64,000 bases of DNA from Pseudevernia furfuracea. Its lineage: Eukaryota; Ascomycota; Lecanoromycetes; Lecanorales; Parmeliaceae. The position numbers and the translations under genes were made by a program. Within the stretch, counting starts at the first letter, position 1. The number at the start of each line of letters is the position of its first letter. The notes below the pieces were generated by a model. That model did not search any database and was not told the DNA's origin. It saw only the letters and a program-made list of their open reading frames with translations. Where the stretch lies: assembly GCA_022315425.1 (NCBI GenBank), contig JAIUPT010000021.1, forward strand, positions 930,001 through 994,000, in the 5' to 3' direction. Of this stretch, positions 45,894 to 56,575 are shown in pieces.

Positions 45894-46741
45894 GTCATAG
45901 CTGCGACAGAATTTGTTGACACATGTTCGTCTGATCCTCAGTGGTCGATCTCACTACGGTCTTGTTGATTTTGGAGAAGACCTTTCATTCGGCATGCAGA
46001 TTTATCTTACAGCTTACAGCGAATAGCCAGAAGGCAGCTAGCAAGATCCTTTTATACGTTGATACTATTTCATACATTTGACCCATTTGCTAAATCACGC
46101 ATAAGCCGGCCTCGAGTACTCGGGTTTCGGTGAAGGGTTCTTTCGTGGAGCGAGCCTAGTAGCGCAGATTGCTACACCGCGTGCTATGAATGCTTACAGA
46201 CGAGTCTTGACGCGGGAAGTACAGATACGATGTGTATTGATGTCTGGGGGCGGGACGCGCAGGCGCATGCGTTGACTAGTGAACAAGAATGAGGCTCTTA
46301 CAGTTCGCTGCTCCACAAATTTGCTGGATGGGCTACCATGCGAGTAAATAAATGTCAATTTAGAGAGGACTATTGAGTTGGATGGGTGGCAGTGTCCTAA
46401 TTGTTTGGTAGCGTTTGGGAGGACTGTGTTGTCTTAATTTCTTTGAGGTAGAACAGCTAAATTCAAATTCCATTGCCAGAGAAAGATATCTTTGGCCTTA
46501 GTAATCTTACATATTGATACGAGTAGCGTGTTTTTAATTTTTTGATTTCCCGGGTAGAGTACGTAGAGTACCCTAAGAAGCGGCAGCCAAGACGTTTCTA
46601 TCAAAAAAGTCTTGAAGTGCTTGTTTCTTGCCTCTGCAGCAATGTGCGCTTCACCTGATTCTAGTTCAAAGGTACTAAGCCGTGAGAACATGAGGTAGCC
46701 CGCCACTCGCTCTGGGTCGTCAGTTCTCATGTCCTACCGAA
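45894..46741. other. Upstream region of NAF1, no supported gene
   Basis: About 850 bp. A 98-residue ATG frame on the minus strand (46730-46434) ends 11 bp from the NAF1 start. It has no known domain and no splice support, so it is left out. The stretch should contain the NAF1 promoter. Confidence 0.4.
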
Positions 46742-49354
46742 ATGGACCGATCTGCAGACTTCGAGATGCCTTCGCCAAAGAGAATTCGACTAGAAGCTCC
46801 AGAACCTGATCCGGCCCTTGATCCAACTACACCGGTTGACGATATGGATGATTTGTATGGCACGCCGCCAGTGCAGCCTCTTATCCCCACCAAAAGCTCC
46901 CATGTCCTTGCGCCAGCAGTCCACGAGACCGGGTCTCCTATAGACCAAAAGCTATTCCAGCTCCCTGGTATAGGAATCTTCGATAGAGATCCCGCCAATT
47001 CACTCGAGATTCCCCAACAGCAGTCGCAACCCTACTCATCCTTTTCAGAGGCGGAGCAGAGCTCGTCGACAAGAAATGTGAAGGATTTGGACCCGGAGGA
47101 TGACCAAAAGCTTCAAGTGAATGGTGCGCTGCATGCAGCCGTCGACGACGAGCGTATTTCCGATATCCAGACCACCAAACCTGAACATATCTCTCCTACC
47201 TCCAGTGAGATCCTCGTTGACGAGAATGCTACTGGAATTGCGAAATCTGAAGAACGGGTGTCAGAAGCAGAGGCGCCAGTTATTCAGGACGTGACAAGCT
47301 CAGGATCAGAGCTAGCACAGACTGCACTAGACTGGCATTCTTCGGGAACTGTCGTACACACTGGACTTTGGTTGCATGGAAACTATCCGATCGAGAACGC
47401 ACCGTCAACGGCCCCAGACTCAAATACTGTTCGAGGAGGAACCCACGCAGAAGACCTAGAAGATAAGGATGTTGGTCAAAATGGTGATAACTTCCCAGGA
47501 GAGTTGTCCTCGGGAGGAAAGCCTTCCATTGAACAGAGCGAGAAGACGATCTCTGCAGAGCCAACCTTCGAAGAACTGGCGGAGGCCAATACGGACAACG
47601 AAGAAGCAGGGTTCGAATTAGATTCTTCTCCGCTTGGATCTGATTCATCCTCGGATGACTCTACCGATACTTCCTCATCGGATGACAGCGACGCTGAAGA
47701 CTACGGGTTACTAAGTCCAGCAGAGCAAGCTCGCAGGCTGATGGCAGAAGACGGAGGATCAGACGATGATGGCAAAGGAAAAGGACGTAAAGCTGTTGCA
47801 GAAGTGCCACGGACGCTGAACGAGAAGCCAGATGAATTGGTGCCAAAGCCGACTGTCGCAGTCACGGAGGACATGAACATCGAGGAACTAGGTCTTGTTG
47901 AGAATACCGTCGAGAACTTGGCTCTGATCAAAGCGAACGTTTCTGGAGAATATCAGGTTCTAGAATCTGGGTCCTTGCTTTGTCTCCATGATAGATCTGT
48001 GATTGGTGTTGTTTCAGAGACTCTGGGCCGAGTCCAGCAACCATATTACTCCGTACGCTTTACCAATGCGACGGCAATAGCCGAAGCAGGAGTCGAGAGG
48101 GAGACGAAAATCTTCTACGTTGCACAGCATTCTACCACAGTTTTCACACAGCCATTAAAAGCTTTCAAGGGCTCGGACGCCTCGAATTTGCACGATGAAG
48201 AAGTCGGCGATGATGAGCTTGAGTTTTCAGACGACGAGGCTGAAGCCGAGCATAAGCGGCAAGTTAAACAACAGCGAATGGCGAAACGTAACGCTCGAGA
48301 CGGCCAGTCAGACGGATTTTCTCGTGGACCACATCAGCGAGCTGGTGGGCCTGGGCCTGGGCCTCGCCTCAATGGTGGCTTACATCCAGTTCAAGAACTT
48401 CCCCCGAACTCTGCAGAGCTTTCTCTAAACTACGATGATGCTGATGGTATGAAAATTGACGATAAAGGGGACGAAGATGGCCTATATACGCCTCTCATAA
48501 GACCTTCTAACCTTCACGAGATACTCTCCGGCAAAACACCGCCAATGGACAACCGCGCTAGGCGTGGAAACGCCAACAGAGGTCGCGGCGATAGCAGAGG
48601 CGGTAACAGAGGCAGGGGAGACAATCGAGGCCGGGGTGGGAATCGTGGGATGCGAGACTCAGAGCGAGGAGGGAAGCAAAGCCGAAAAGACCACGGAAAC
48701 CGTGGTGGGAAACGTCAACCCTATGAACATCCCAGTCCTCCAACACCTCAAACAAACGGTTTTGGGCCATCTCACGCCAGCGGCCTCCCACCACGTCCTC
48801 ATCCCGAGACCATTGGCTACAAACCGTCTACTCATCAAGGAAACGGCTTCCCTCACCCTCCGATCCAGCAGTCGCCAATTTCATCCCCGGCTTATCAAAT
48901 GCAACAGCAACCCCCATCCGACAGCCACCTAGGCTACCCATCACAATATCCCAACGTCTACAATCAATCATATTTCCAACTACCACCACATCAGTCCTAC
49001 TCTTCCCACTTCCCCCAACAGAACCACTCTCAGTACCACCAGCCCCACCAGCCCCAGCAATCTATATCACCCCAAGGCTACTTGCAACAGTTCCCACATC
49101 AACCTGAAATGTCGTATCCTCCTCGACCGCAGTACCAGCCCTCTATCGCTCCAGGCGCGCACATCAATCCGAACTTCTTCAAACAGCAAGTGCAGTCTTC
49201 ATCACCTCAGGGTTGGCAGCAGGGGTATAATCAGCAGCAGCAACAGCAAGCGTCTCCCGCTAGTAATAGTACGGGTCCAGCGGTGCCAGTATCCAACGCG
49301 GGGAGGTTGCAGGAGTTGCTGAGAGGTTTGGGCGGAGGAGGTGGTTCAGTGTGA
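46742..49354 (+). CDS. NAF1: Naf1, H/ACA snoRNP assembly factor
   Basis: Naf1 chaperones assembly of H/ACA RNPs in the nucleus and is later replaced by Gar1. Intronless, 870 residues. Residues 1-380 are acidic and disordered, with serine/aspartate runs (SSSDDSTDTSSSDDSD). The Gar1/Naf1 RNA-binding fold spans about residues 382-480. It begins ELGLVENTVENLALIKANV, continues with SVIGVVSETLGRVQQPYYSV and ends near AQHSTTVFTQPLKAFKGSDA. An acidic-basic stretch (DDELEFSDDEAEAEHKRQ) follows, then an RGG-rich segment around 605-650. A long proline-, glutamine- and tyrosine-rich tail ends in a glycine run. The architecture is that of fungal Naf1; Gar1 itself is much shorter. It converges on the RPN4-like gene. 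Confidence 0.92.
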   Translation: MDRSADFEMPSPKRIRLEAPEPDPALDPTTPVDDMDDLYGTPPVQPLIPTKSSHVLAPAVHETGSPIDQKLFQLPGIGIFDRDPANSLEIPQQQSQPYSSFSEAEQSSSTRNVKDLDPEDDQKLQVNGALHAAVDDERISDIQTTKPEHISPTSSEILVDENATGIAKSEERVSEAEAPVIQDVTSSGSELAQTALDWHSSGTVVHTGLWLHGNYPIENAPSTAPDSNTVRGGTHAEDLEDKDVGQNGDNFPGELSSGGKPSIEQSEKTISAEPTFEELAEANTDNEEAGFELDSSPLGSDSSSDDSTDTSSSDDSDAEDYGLLSPAEQARRLMAEDGGSDDDGKGKGRKAVAEVPRTLNEKPDELVPKPTVAVTEDMNIEELGLVENTVENLALIKANVSGEYQVLESGSLLCLHDRSVIGVVSETLGRVQQPYYSVRFTNATAIAEAGVERETKIFYVAQHSTTVFTQPLKAFKGSDASNLHDEEVGDDELEFSDDEAEAEHKRQVKQQRMAKRNARDGQSDGFSRGPHQRAGGPGPGPRLNGGLHPVQELPPNSAELSLNYDDADGMKIDDKGDEDGLYTPLIRPSNLHEILSGKTPPMDNRARRGNANRGRGDSRGGNRGRGDNRGRGGNRGMRDSERGGKQSRKDHGNRGGKRQPYEHPSPPTPQTNGFGPSHASGLPPRPHPETIGYKPSTHQGNGFPHPPIQQSPISSPAYQMQQQPPSDSHLGYPSQYPNVYNQSYFQLPPHQSYSSHFPQQNHSQYHQPHQPQQSISPQGYLQQFPHQPEMSYPPRPQYQPSIAPGAHINPNFFKQQVQSSSPQGWQQGYNQQQQQQASPASNSTGPAVPVSNAGRLQELLRGLGGGGGSV

Positions 49355-49881
49355 TTAGATAGTCATGTAGGGCATCAACAACTTGGCTACGAGCAGAGTA
49401 CGATGCAGGCGAGTGTAGAAAGATCAATCAAAATCTATCTAAGCATACATTATGTTAGAAGTATTAAGCTATATACCGGTCGTACACAACATCAGGCACA
49501 CATGCTCAAACCCATAACAAGGGTGAGTGGAGCGCAAGCTTCTAAAGTAGAACAAACAGTGGTATCGTGCATGCATGCAGTCTTTTTTTGCAATGCTGCT
49601 AAAAAGAGGAGGAGACACGCAAGAATAATATGTTTAAAGCCCCCCCCCCCCCCTTCCCCAACCGAAGAAATGAAGTCGTGCACACAAAGCTCCCCACCAG
49701 CTGCCATTAGGTTCTCATCTCTTTTGGTATCCATTCCAACAAACAGTAATGTCTTGCAAGCTTTTCCCGTGAACGCCTCGCTTGCTATATCCTTGCACTA
49801 AAGCATAATGCATGCATGATAAAATCGGTCCAGCCAATGAAAGAAAAATCGTAAAGGAAAAGCCCGCATGATATCGCCGGA
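49355..49881. other. Convergent intergenic region between NAF1 and the RPN4-like gene
   Basis: 527 bp with the two 3' ends. It contains a run of C at about 49,640-49,653 and alternating catgcatgcatg-like stretches. No gene is supported. Confidence 0.55.
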
Positions 49882-52107
49882 TCATCGTCCCCCGCGTCCT
49901 GTCTCGATCCTCTGCCTTACAACATCCACGCCCTCGTTCCGTCCTCTGCGTGATTTTCCTGGGAAATCCACATCTGGGTGCACGACACGCATGTGTCTGG
50001 TCAATGCATCGTTTCTGCTGAATGTCTTCTCTTCCGTGCACAAATGGCAGCGTACCTTTTGCTTGCGGTTGTTGTGGATCGTGTCTTCGTGGCGCGTGAG
50101 ATCGTAGCTGCGGCTGAAATTTGTGTTACAAGGCTTGCCGGTCTGGGGATTGACCTTTTCGCACTTGTGTGGCCCAGGTGCGTTGTTGCGGGAGACATTG
50201 TTGGCCGCCGCTTGTGCATTGTGCGTTCCAGCGGTAGGAGTCGTCGGTGTAGACGCATATTGTGAGGAGGCACGGTGGGCTTCGCGACGATGCTTTTGAA
50301 GCTTTTGAGGGGTGTCAAAGCGCTCGTGGCAATGTTGAGTCGCGCATGGGTAGGTGCCTGAAGAAGCGGTTGTGTCAGCCGGGCGTGACATTGGCGCTTC
50401 TTGTGAGGATGGTGGCGAGCGGAAGCTCTCGTCGGCTTCTGAGATTATCTTGACATTTTCCGGCTGGCCAGTCTCGCTCTTGGTAGATTCCATCGAGGTC
50501 AAGGATGCTGGGAACTCTGGCACCTGGTCTGAGCCACTGCGCATGCTACTGCTTTGGCGGCGTGACTCTGAAATGAATGGATACTGTTGTGGGATGGCGG
50601 GCACTGATGCAGGCATGAGTGAAAAGCCTGGACCGGAAGGGCGAGGTGCAGAAGATGAGGAGCTCTCGCTTCTGCTTGTTGCCATTGAAGAATAATTCTG
50701 ATCGTTGTTGCTACTCTCGTCGGTGTTACCACGATGTAGTCTGCTAGTAGGGTTCTGCGAAGAATATCGAGGTTCGCGTTTTATTGATGGGAAGAGGGAT
50801 ATCTTGGCATCTTCTTCTGTGTTATCGTAGTCGAGAGACGCTTCCTTTGGCGAAATAGTTTGTGGGGGGTTCAAATACTCCTGACGAGATGGTGGGTGGT
50901 GTTGCGCGTATACGTGAGCATCTGCTTCCTGTTTTTGCTGCGGTCTCAATTGGGCGACCGAGGTTAAGCGAGTGGCGCCAGCGGGACTGCTCGGATTTGA
51001 GTGAGCCCCATCCACTGCGAATAAATGTGAGCTCTCACGAAATGGCGACCGCTGGCGAGAAGCATTGACGGCTGGTGAAGCGGATCTCGCCGTCAAGTGG
51101 CCCGTGTTTGCAACTTGTAGCAGATCTGAAAAGGCACTCCTGTGCGGTGACACCGTGTTCCCTTGCGCGTTTTGTGGACGAGGTTGCGACGACGGAGCTG
51201 ATTGTGCCATTGCTGGATTGTACAACTCATCTTGGTACACGTCGGACATTGTTCTGTCCAGCTGTGGTGTGTTGCTGCGGATGTCTGACGAGGAATCAAA
51301 CCCTCCACCGAAAGTTCTTCGCGACGTATTCTGCGCCCCATTCATGTTAGATCCACGTTGCTGATTCATCGCTTGACTCATTGCGGTCTGGGTCGCCATC
51401 ATCGGGATGGCATCGTTGGATACTGAGTGGAAATTCTGGAAGGCCGGGTTGTAGAACAGGTCGCTGTTGGAGGATTGCGCGTAAGCCGGCTTGGAATACT
51501 GGCCGATGTTGGAATATGAGTGATCCCAACTTTCAAGGTGCGCGGAATGTATTGACTGGGTGTCTGTGTCCACTATTCGTGGGTATGTTGTCGAGTGCGT
51601 GTAGGGAGAATCTGGTCCAACCGAGGCAACGGATGAGTCTGACGGAAGCCTCTTATGCGTTCTGTAGCTCAGGGAGGGATTGTAGTGCTGTTGCGGAGAA
51701 GGTGCGAGGTATGGGTTGTCTGAGTATGTGTTGTTCCACGACTGCTGGGAGAAATCCTCGACCATGGGCGGAGGAGTGGTGGCTGAAGGCAGTCCGTTCG
51801 TCGCCGACTGCTGAACGCGAACGTGTGGATATTGCGACGAGCTGTTCTGCATATACTGTGTATCCGCGGGAGCAAAGTTGAAGCGATCTGACGGTGTTGA
51901 CTGTCTGGAGTCGGTGTAGTAGGAGTCGTTGGATGGTAAGGAGTAATTTAGATCGAGCGCTGGTGGTAGGTGGGATGTCGAGTTGGGGAATTTGTTGAGG
52001 AGAGGGTTGAAGTAGAGGGTGGAAAGGTATGGTGAAGTTGATGGTGAAGGAGATTCGGAAGGAGATTGTACGTCTTGACGTCGTTGATGAGGATGAGCTA
52101 ATGGCAT
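49882..52107 (-). CDS. C2H2 zinc-finger transcription factor, Rpn4-like
   Basis: Probable nuclear activator related to Rpn4, which in yeast drives proteasome gene expression and is itself degraded by the proteasome. One exon, 741 residues from the ATG at 52107. The first 560 residues are low-complexity, rich in Ser, Pro, Gln and Tyr. Three fingers lie at the C-terminus: CATQHCHERFDTPQKLQKH (about 590), a long-loop finger CEKVNPQTGKPCNTNFSRSY (about 650) and CHLCTEEKTFSRNDALTRH (about 685). The extended C-x10-C loop followed by SRSYDLTRH, and the SRNDALTRH finger, are the Rpn4 pattern. A basic tail follows. Open frame continues upstream without ATG to 52158, so an additional 5' exon is possible. 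Target genes cannot be read from the sequence. Confidence 0.82.
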   Translation of the reverse strand: MPLAHPHQRRQDVQSPSESPSPSTSPYLSTLYFNPLLNKFPNSTSHLPPALDLNYSLPSNDSYYTDSRQSTPSDRFNFAPADTQYMQNSSSQYPHVRVQQSATNGLPSATTPPPMVEDFSQQSWNNTYSDNPYLAPSPQQHYNPSLSYRTHKRLPSDSSVASVGPDSPYTHSTTYPRIVDTDTQSIHSAHLESWDHSYSNIGQYSKPAYAQSSNSDLFYNPAFQNFHSVSNDAIPMMATQTAMSQAMNQQRGSNMNGAQNTSRRTFGGGFDSSSDIRSNTPQLDRTMSDVYQDELYNPAMAQSAPSSQPRPQNAQGNTVSPHRSAFSDLLQVANTGHLTARSASPAVNASRQRSPFRESSHLFAVDGAHSNPSSPAGATRLTSVAQLRPQQKQEADAHVYAQHHPPSRQEYLNPPQTISPKEASLDYDNTEEDAKISLFPSIKREPRYSSQNPTSRLHRGNTDESSNNDQNYSSMATSRSESSSSSAPRPSGPGFSLMPASVPAIPQQYPFISESRRQSSSMRSGSDQVPEFPASLTSMESTKSETGQPENVKIISEADESFRSPPSSQEAPMSRPADTTASSGTYPCATQHCHERFDTPQKLQKHRREAHRASSQYASTPTTPTAGTHNAQAAANNVSRNNAPGPHKCEKVNPQTGKPCNTNFSRSYDLTRHEDTIHNNRKQKVRCHLCTEEKTFSRNDALTRHMRVVHPDVDFPGKSRRGRNEGVDVVRQRIETGRGGR

Positions 52108-55100
52108 ATTCCAAAAGACAAAGTTCGATGGGTCGGAAAGTCGGGAGTTATGGGGCAAGTGGCGATCTTTATAGTAATATGACGGATGACGGGATCGAGA
52201 AATCTTTTGTGTTTTGTTTTTGTGTTTTTGTGTTTTTGTGTTTTTGTGTTTTTTTTCCAGTGAGTGAAGGAATGACTGGTAATAATAATAGTTGTGTTAA
52301 TAAGTACGGATAGTATTACTCATCGGTTTCGTTTTCATCAAAGCAAATCGAAATGATTGGGCGATAGGAAAGAACAAGAACAAATGGTATGAGTATCTCG
52401 AGAGAGAAAAGGGAGAAGGTAGTGATCTGATTTACCCGATTCCTTTTCCTTTCTTGTATGATTTCTTTGTGGGCGTAGGCAAGGATATATGAAGGGGTAT
52501 ATGAATGAAAGTGTGCATTCTCATTCCTTTCTGCCAGGTAATCTTCGACGTCACACTGCCGATTTTTGGTTTCTTTTCTTCTGCCGACTTTAAACTCCGA
52601 TCTTTGACCGAAGCTAAGCCTTTTTTAGCAAGATTGCGCAGCAGCCGAGGCAGCTACTAAGCGATGCCGCTGATTACGGTCCCTTCTCTCTCCGTGAGAC
52701 CCTGATCATCGGGCTGGACTTTCTATTTTCAGTATAACAGTTCCAGATCTTTCTCGTGCCAAATCGTTTCTACTCCTGTCTTGGCACGCTTGCAAGTTCC
52801 CAGCGAATGAACACACATGAGGCGCAGTTGATGATGTGGCTGGAAACCTCTTTCTGAACCCCCCCCTCGCACTCTCGCATTGCTGCATGAGTCGCAACCA
52901 TGGAAAAAACTAGGTATACCCAATCGCGTGCCCCTTCTACTTCAAGGCTGCAACGCGGAGGGGTCAAGAGCCGCAGTGATGATTACGGAAGAGTATCCAG
53001 TTGATACGATTCAGCTGGCATGATACGGGAGAGTAGCAGGTAGCTTGGCTGGGACGCGCAATGCAACCCATCTTTGGCACGACTACGAGATGCGAAAGGT
53101 CATGTGAGCCGGACCTGCTGACTTGGGCCTCTAACACTTGCTCATCAGTCATCACAAGGGCAACTTTCTAATTGGTCAAGGCTACAACAATGGGTCCTTG
53201 CAATCACGAGTACGAGAATAAAGACTCCCGCAAGTTGCGGGGAGTTTTAGCTGTGGCTCATCCTACCGAACAATACATTACAATACAGTGCGGTTCCCAA
53301 CTTCCAAGAACAGTATTTGGAACTCGTGGACAACTTGGCATTCGCGGGGGAAGCCGATGGTGTGGCTGAGGTAGGGAGAAAGAGAAAGGGAAAGGGATGT
53401 CAGGAGACGCGGAAGTGCATGAAAGAGGCTGAATTGGAAAAAGACCTACTTCTGCAGGTACACCCTATGGCCCTGCTGCCAATAATTGCCATATGGTAAT
53501 ATGGCCCGTGCAAAGATGAAGGATTTGGAGAAAGATGTGGGGAAATTGAAGATTGTCAGAACTATACGCTTCTAGTTCCCTTCCATACAGCATTAGTCAC
53601 TTTCACATACATTAGTCACTTATTATTTAGTTGGCAATCTCGTGGCTGAGTCCAAAACTCTCTTCCATCTTATCATCCCAATAGGGCATGCGAACCCTGA
53701 TGAGCTATCGGAATAATCGCATCGACTTTCCCGATATTAGCCGATCACCGGTAAAGCTCAACTGCCGAGGCTGCTAGAAGATTAGTAGTTAGTACGTAGG
53801 AAAAATGGGGGGGGGAATTTTAATCTCTCAAATTCCTTGCTCTCGAGTCTCGTGCACTTCGATGTTCGAGATGCTTCTTTGCAATGTAGCTAACGTGTCT
53901 TTCACGGCTGAGCTTGCTCTTACTCTTCTTCCCCAGCGTCTTCTTCGGTGCACAGCGACGACGTTCTTCACCCATTGGTATGGTATTGTACCAGCTGAAG
54001 ACCGCTTCGCCCTGCCTCGTTGAGTTGGACCAGGCGAGGGTGATGCCCCACATCTCAGCATTTCCCACTCCTCAACTCACTCTCGGCCCAACCGACTTCG
54101 CTGTTTATCCTACGAAAGGAGCAAAGCGAGTTGTGAAGAGGTGCAGAGTTGCGTCCACTCACGCCCCCATGCGCGCTTTGAAATCCCACATTGCGCCGAG
54201 TCCCAGGTCACGGTGTTTACGACAATGACTGCGTGTATCGCCGTCCGAATGCATAATGCATGATTTGAAGATCGCGAAGACCGTGTGGCCTAACATTCAA
54301 GGATCTGATGAGCCCGCATGGATTGAAGAGCTGGTCAGCGTCGTACTATGGCGGGAGTCCGAGTCCGTGTGCGTATCTCCAACAACAACGGAGTCCGTGT
54401 GATTCATAATCATTACACATCACGAGTGTATGGCTTCATACATGCAGCTTGCGGGATTTCCGTTCATTCTCCCTGCTACAACGTCTTGCCAATGCACAGA
54501 CGAGGGCAAGATGCTGTCGTTCCAACCTAAGCATGTGTTGGGCTGGGCTGTTTCTACGTGGCACATGATGCTTATCTCATTATTACACATACGTCAGCAT
54601 AATGGTAAAGGTATATCGTCTTTGGGCGCCTGAAACAGGCAGCAGAACGCACAATTTGTCCTGTCTACGCCGTGCATTCTCGGATTAGAGTGCTTGGTCA
54701 GAATTATTGATCGGCTCGCGAAATATCTGCCTATTTCTAGACCATGACACCCGAAGCTGCTCGGGCCTGCCAGAGGTGCAGAAGACCAGTGCTTCGTTGC
54801 GGGTGATGGCTGGAGCTGGGGAACCTAGTGATCTCTCTCCCACACTGCAGGCTGAGTAGACACTAATATAACTGGAAAGTTCGACAATCTATGCTGTTCA
54901 GGTAAGTCCTCCAAGCGCCGTGTGAAACATAAGGACATTGGCCAGCCTGGCAAAGGAGCGCCAACTAATGCTATTTGCAATCCTGAGCCGTTTCGCGCTA
55001 CTTCGATCTAAAGAATTCAGATTACAAATACATACTGTTCTTCAGTGGGAATGATGTCTCCATCAAGCTTTGACAGCCGTCGCCTTTGACGACTATGACA

Positions 55101-55290
55101 AAGGATATTCAAATCATTACCAACATCTTGCCACGCACAGCGGCCTTGCCCATGTTTGTCTCTTGCCCTTTCCAAATGATATCCATGTTTTAGCGCGGTA
55201 GGACTCGCCGTGATTATTAAACCCTCGAAAGACCAGGGCTTCATCATGCATGGTAGGCGAAATTAGGGAGGGAAGGGATGGTGGTAACCC
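52108..55290. other. Long region without a supported gene, upstream of the RPN4-like gene
   Basis: About 3.2 kb. Contents seen: the TTTTTGTG repeat at 52217-52248, pyrimidine-rich promoter-like DNA to about 52,700, a short C run near 52,860, a G run near 53,807, and a small imperfect duplication of gagtccg(t)gtg near 54,356-54,402. Short open frames occur on both strands but none has a domain or splice support. Part of this may be a long promoter and 5' leader. Confidence 0.45.
52217..52248. repeat. TTTTTGTG microsatellite, four copies
   Basis: Four exact 8-bp units are followed by a T run to 52256. It lies about 110 bp upstream of the RPN4-like ATG, on the strand opposite the gene, so the gene strand reads CACAAAAA. 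It is a possible promoter poly(dA:dT)-like element. Confidence 0.9.
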
Positions 55291-55782
55291 ATGATATCCC
55301 TACTGCCCGAGCTCAGGGCAAATATTGCTGTAGGCGATTTGGATTGGGCGGATTTGGAGGGCTATTTCCCGCATTACGAGCATACAGTGGGGTGGACGCA
55401 GATTGAGTACGAGGTTCATGGAGTGGTCTACGTCCGGCGGACGGCGCCTTGCGGGCTGTTTCTGAACCTGACGGTGATGCGAATAGATATGGCCGAGAAC
55501 ACGCTGAGTCACTTGATTAAGCTCCTACCTACTTTTTGTTACGGGGGAGCTGTTCGCGGAATACAATGGGTTAATAATGTTGGGGAGAAGCAAGATGTAG
55601 TGAAGCACATTTCACGATTTTTGATATTGCGTCCTGTGACCACCACAACGCATCAAAAAGCAGACATACAGCACACAAAAGATTTTCTGAACGACAGCAA
55701 GCAAATTGATGCGATTTTTATGCGGAAAATCGTAAGAATGTGGACAGTTGTATACAACTTGTATTATTCTGATAGAATTTAA
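55291..55782 (+). CDS. Hypothetical 163-residue open frame
   Basis: Not recognised. An ATG-started frame of 163 codons beginning MISLLPELRANIAVGDLDWA. The first 90 residues look protein-like, with HYEHTVGWTQIEYEVHGV, VYVRRTAPCGLFLNLTV and LSHLIKLLPTFCYGG. The second half is AT-rich, poor in informative residues and ends in NLYYSDRI, more like non-coding DNA read through. It could be a remnant whose original reading ends earlier at a splice site, or chance. It stands alone in the largest gene-poor stretch. No family is proposed. Confidence 0.25.
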   Translation: MISLLPELRANIAVGDLDWADLEGYFPHYEHTVGWTQIEYEVHGVVYVRRTAPCGLFLNLTVMRIDMAENTLSHLIKLLPTFCYGGAVRGIQWVNNVGEKQDVVKHISRFLILRPVTTTTHQKADIQHTKDFLNDSKQIDAIFMRKIVRMWTVVYNLYYSDRI

Positions 55783-56123
55783 TGTTTATGGGAATATTCG
55801 GATAGAAACCATTTTAATGTCTCAAAATTTCAAGAGAAACCCACAATGCTGATCTTAGATTTCTATTTTACCCCTCGAAAGGATCTCCTGAAGTGTCTCA
55901 GTAGCCTATGAGGGTCCTGACTGAAGTAAAAGACCAAGAAACAAGACATATATACATAGGCCACAATATTGAATCCAAGGAGAGAAAGTTCCATTCTTTT
56001 TGCTCTTGGAAATCCTACGTTTAGGGTTTATGGTTAGGGTTATAACTAAAATAAGTATACTCTTTTGCCCCTTGACGATTCCACCGCCTATCCGTGAGAC
56101 CTCAGAATAATGTCTCCAACCAC
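55783..56123. other. AT-rich intergenic DNA with TTAGGG motifs
   Basis: 341 bp, AT-rich. Two TTAGGG hexamers at 56021 and 56034 lie in a degenerate telomere-like context about 90 bp before the dehydrogenase start. Otherwise nothing is seen. Confidence 0.45.
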
Positions 56124-56544
56124 ATGGCGCCGCACCTGCGCTCCCCCCACGACACCATGCCACCATTCTCCCGCATCGCCGCCGTGACGGGTGCGAACAA
56201 AGGCATCGGCCTCGCCATCGTCCGCAACCTCGCGCTGCAGTATCCGTCCTCGGCGTTCAACAACGGGCCCTTGCTCATCTACCTGTGCGCCAGGGACAAG
56301 GGGAGGGGGGAAGGTGCCGTCCGGGCGCTCCACGGTGACGCGCAGTTGGAGGAGGCCAAGGCGTTGGCGCAGCATGGGGGGTTGACGACGGTCCGGTATT
56401 TCGGGCTCGACATCAGCGGGACGAAAAGCGTGCTGGATTTCGCCGGGTTCCTGGAGAAGGAGCACCCGGAGGGCATTGATATGGTGGTCAATAATGCCGG
56501 GGTTGTGGATGGCTTTGGTACGTGCTCTGCTTCGCACTGGCTGC

Positions 56545-56575
<31 letters not shown>

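Noticed and set aside
46434..46730. 98-residue ATG frame on the minus strand beside NAF1
   Set aside because: No domain, no intron support, and it lies entirely in the presumed NAF1 promoter. A chance frame is the simpler reading.
50001..50318. 105-residue minus-strand frame at the RPN4-like zinc fingers
   Set aside because: It is in another frame of the same strand; the finger cysteines and histidines lie in the called frame.
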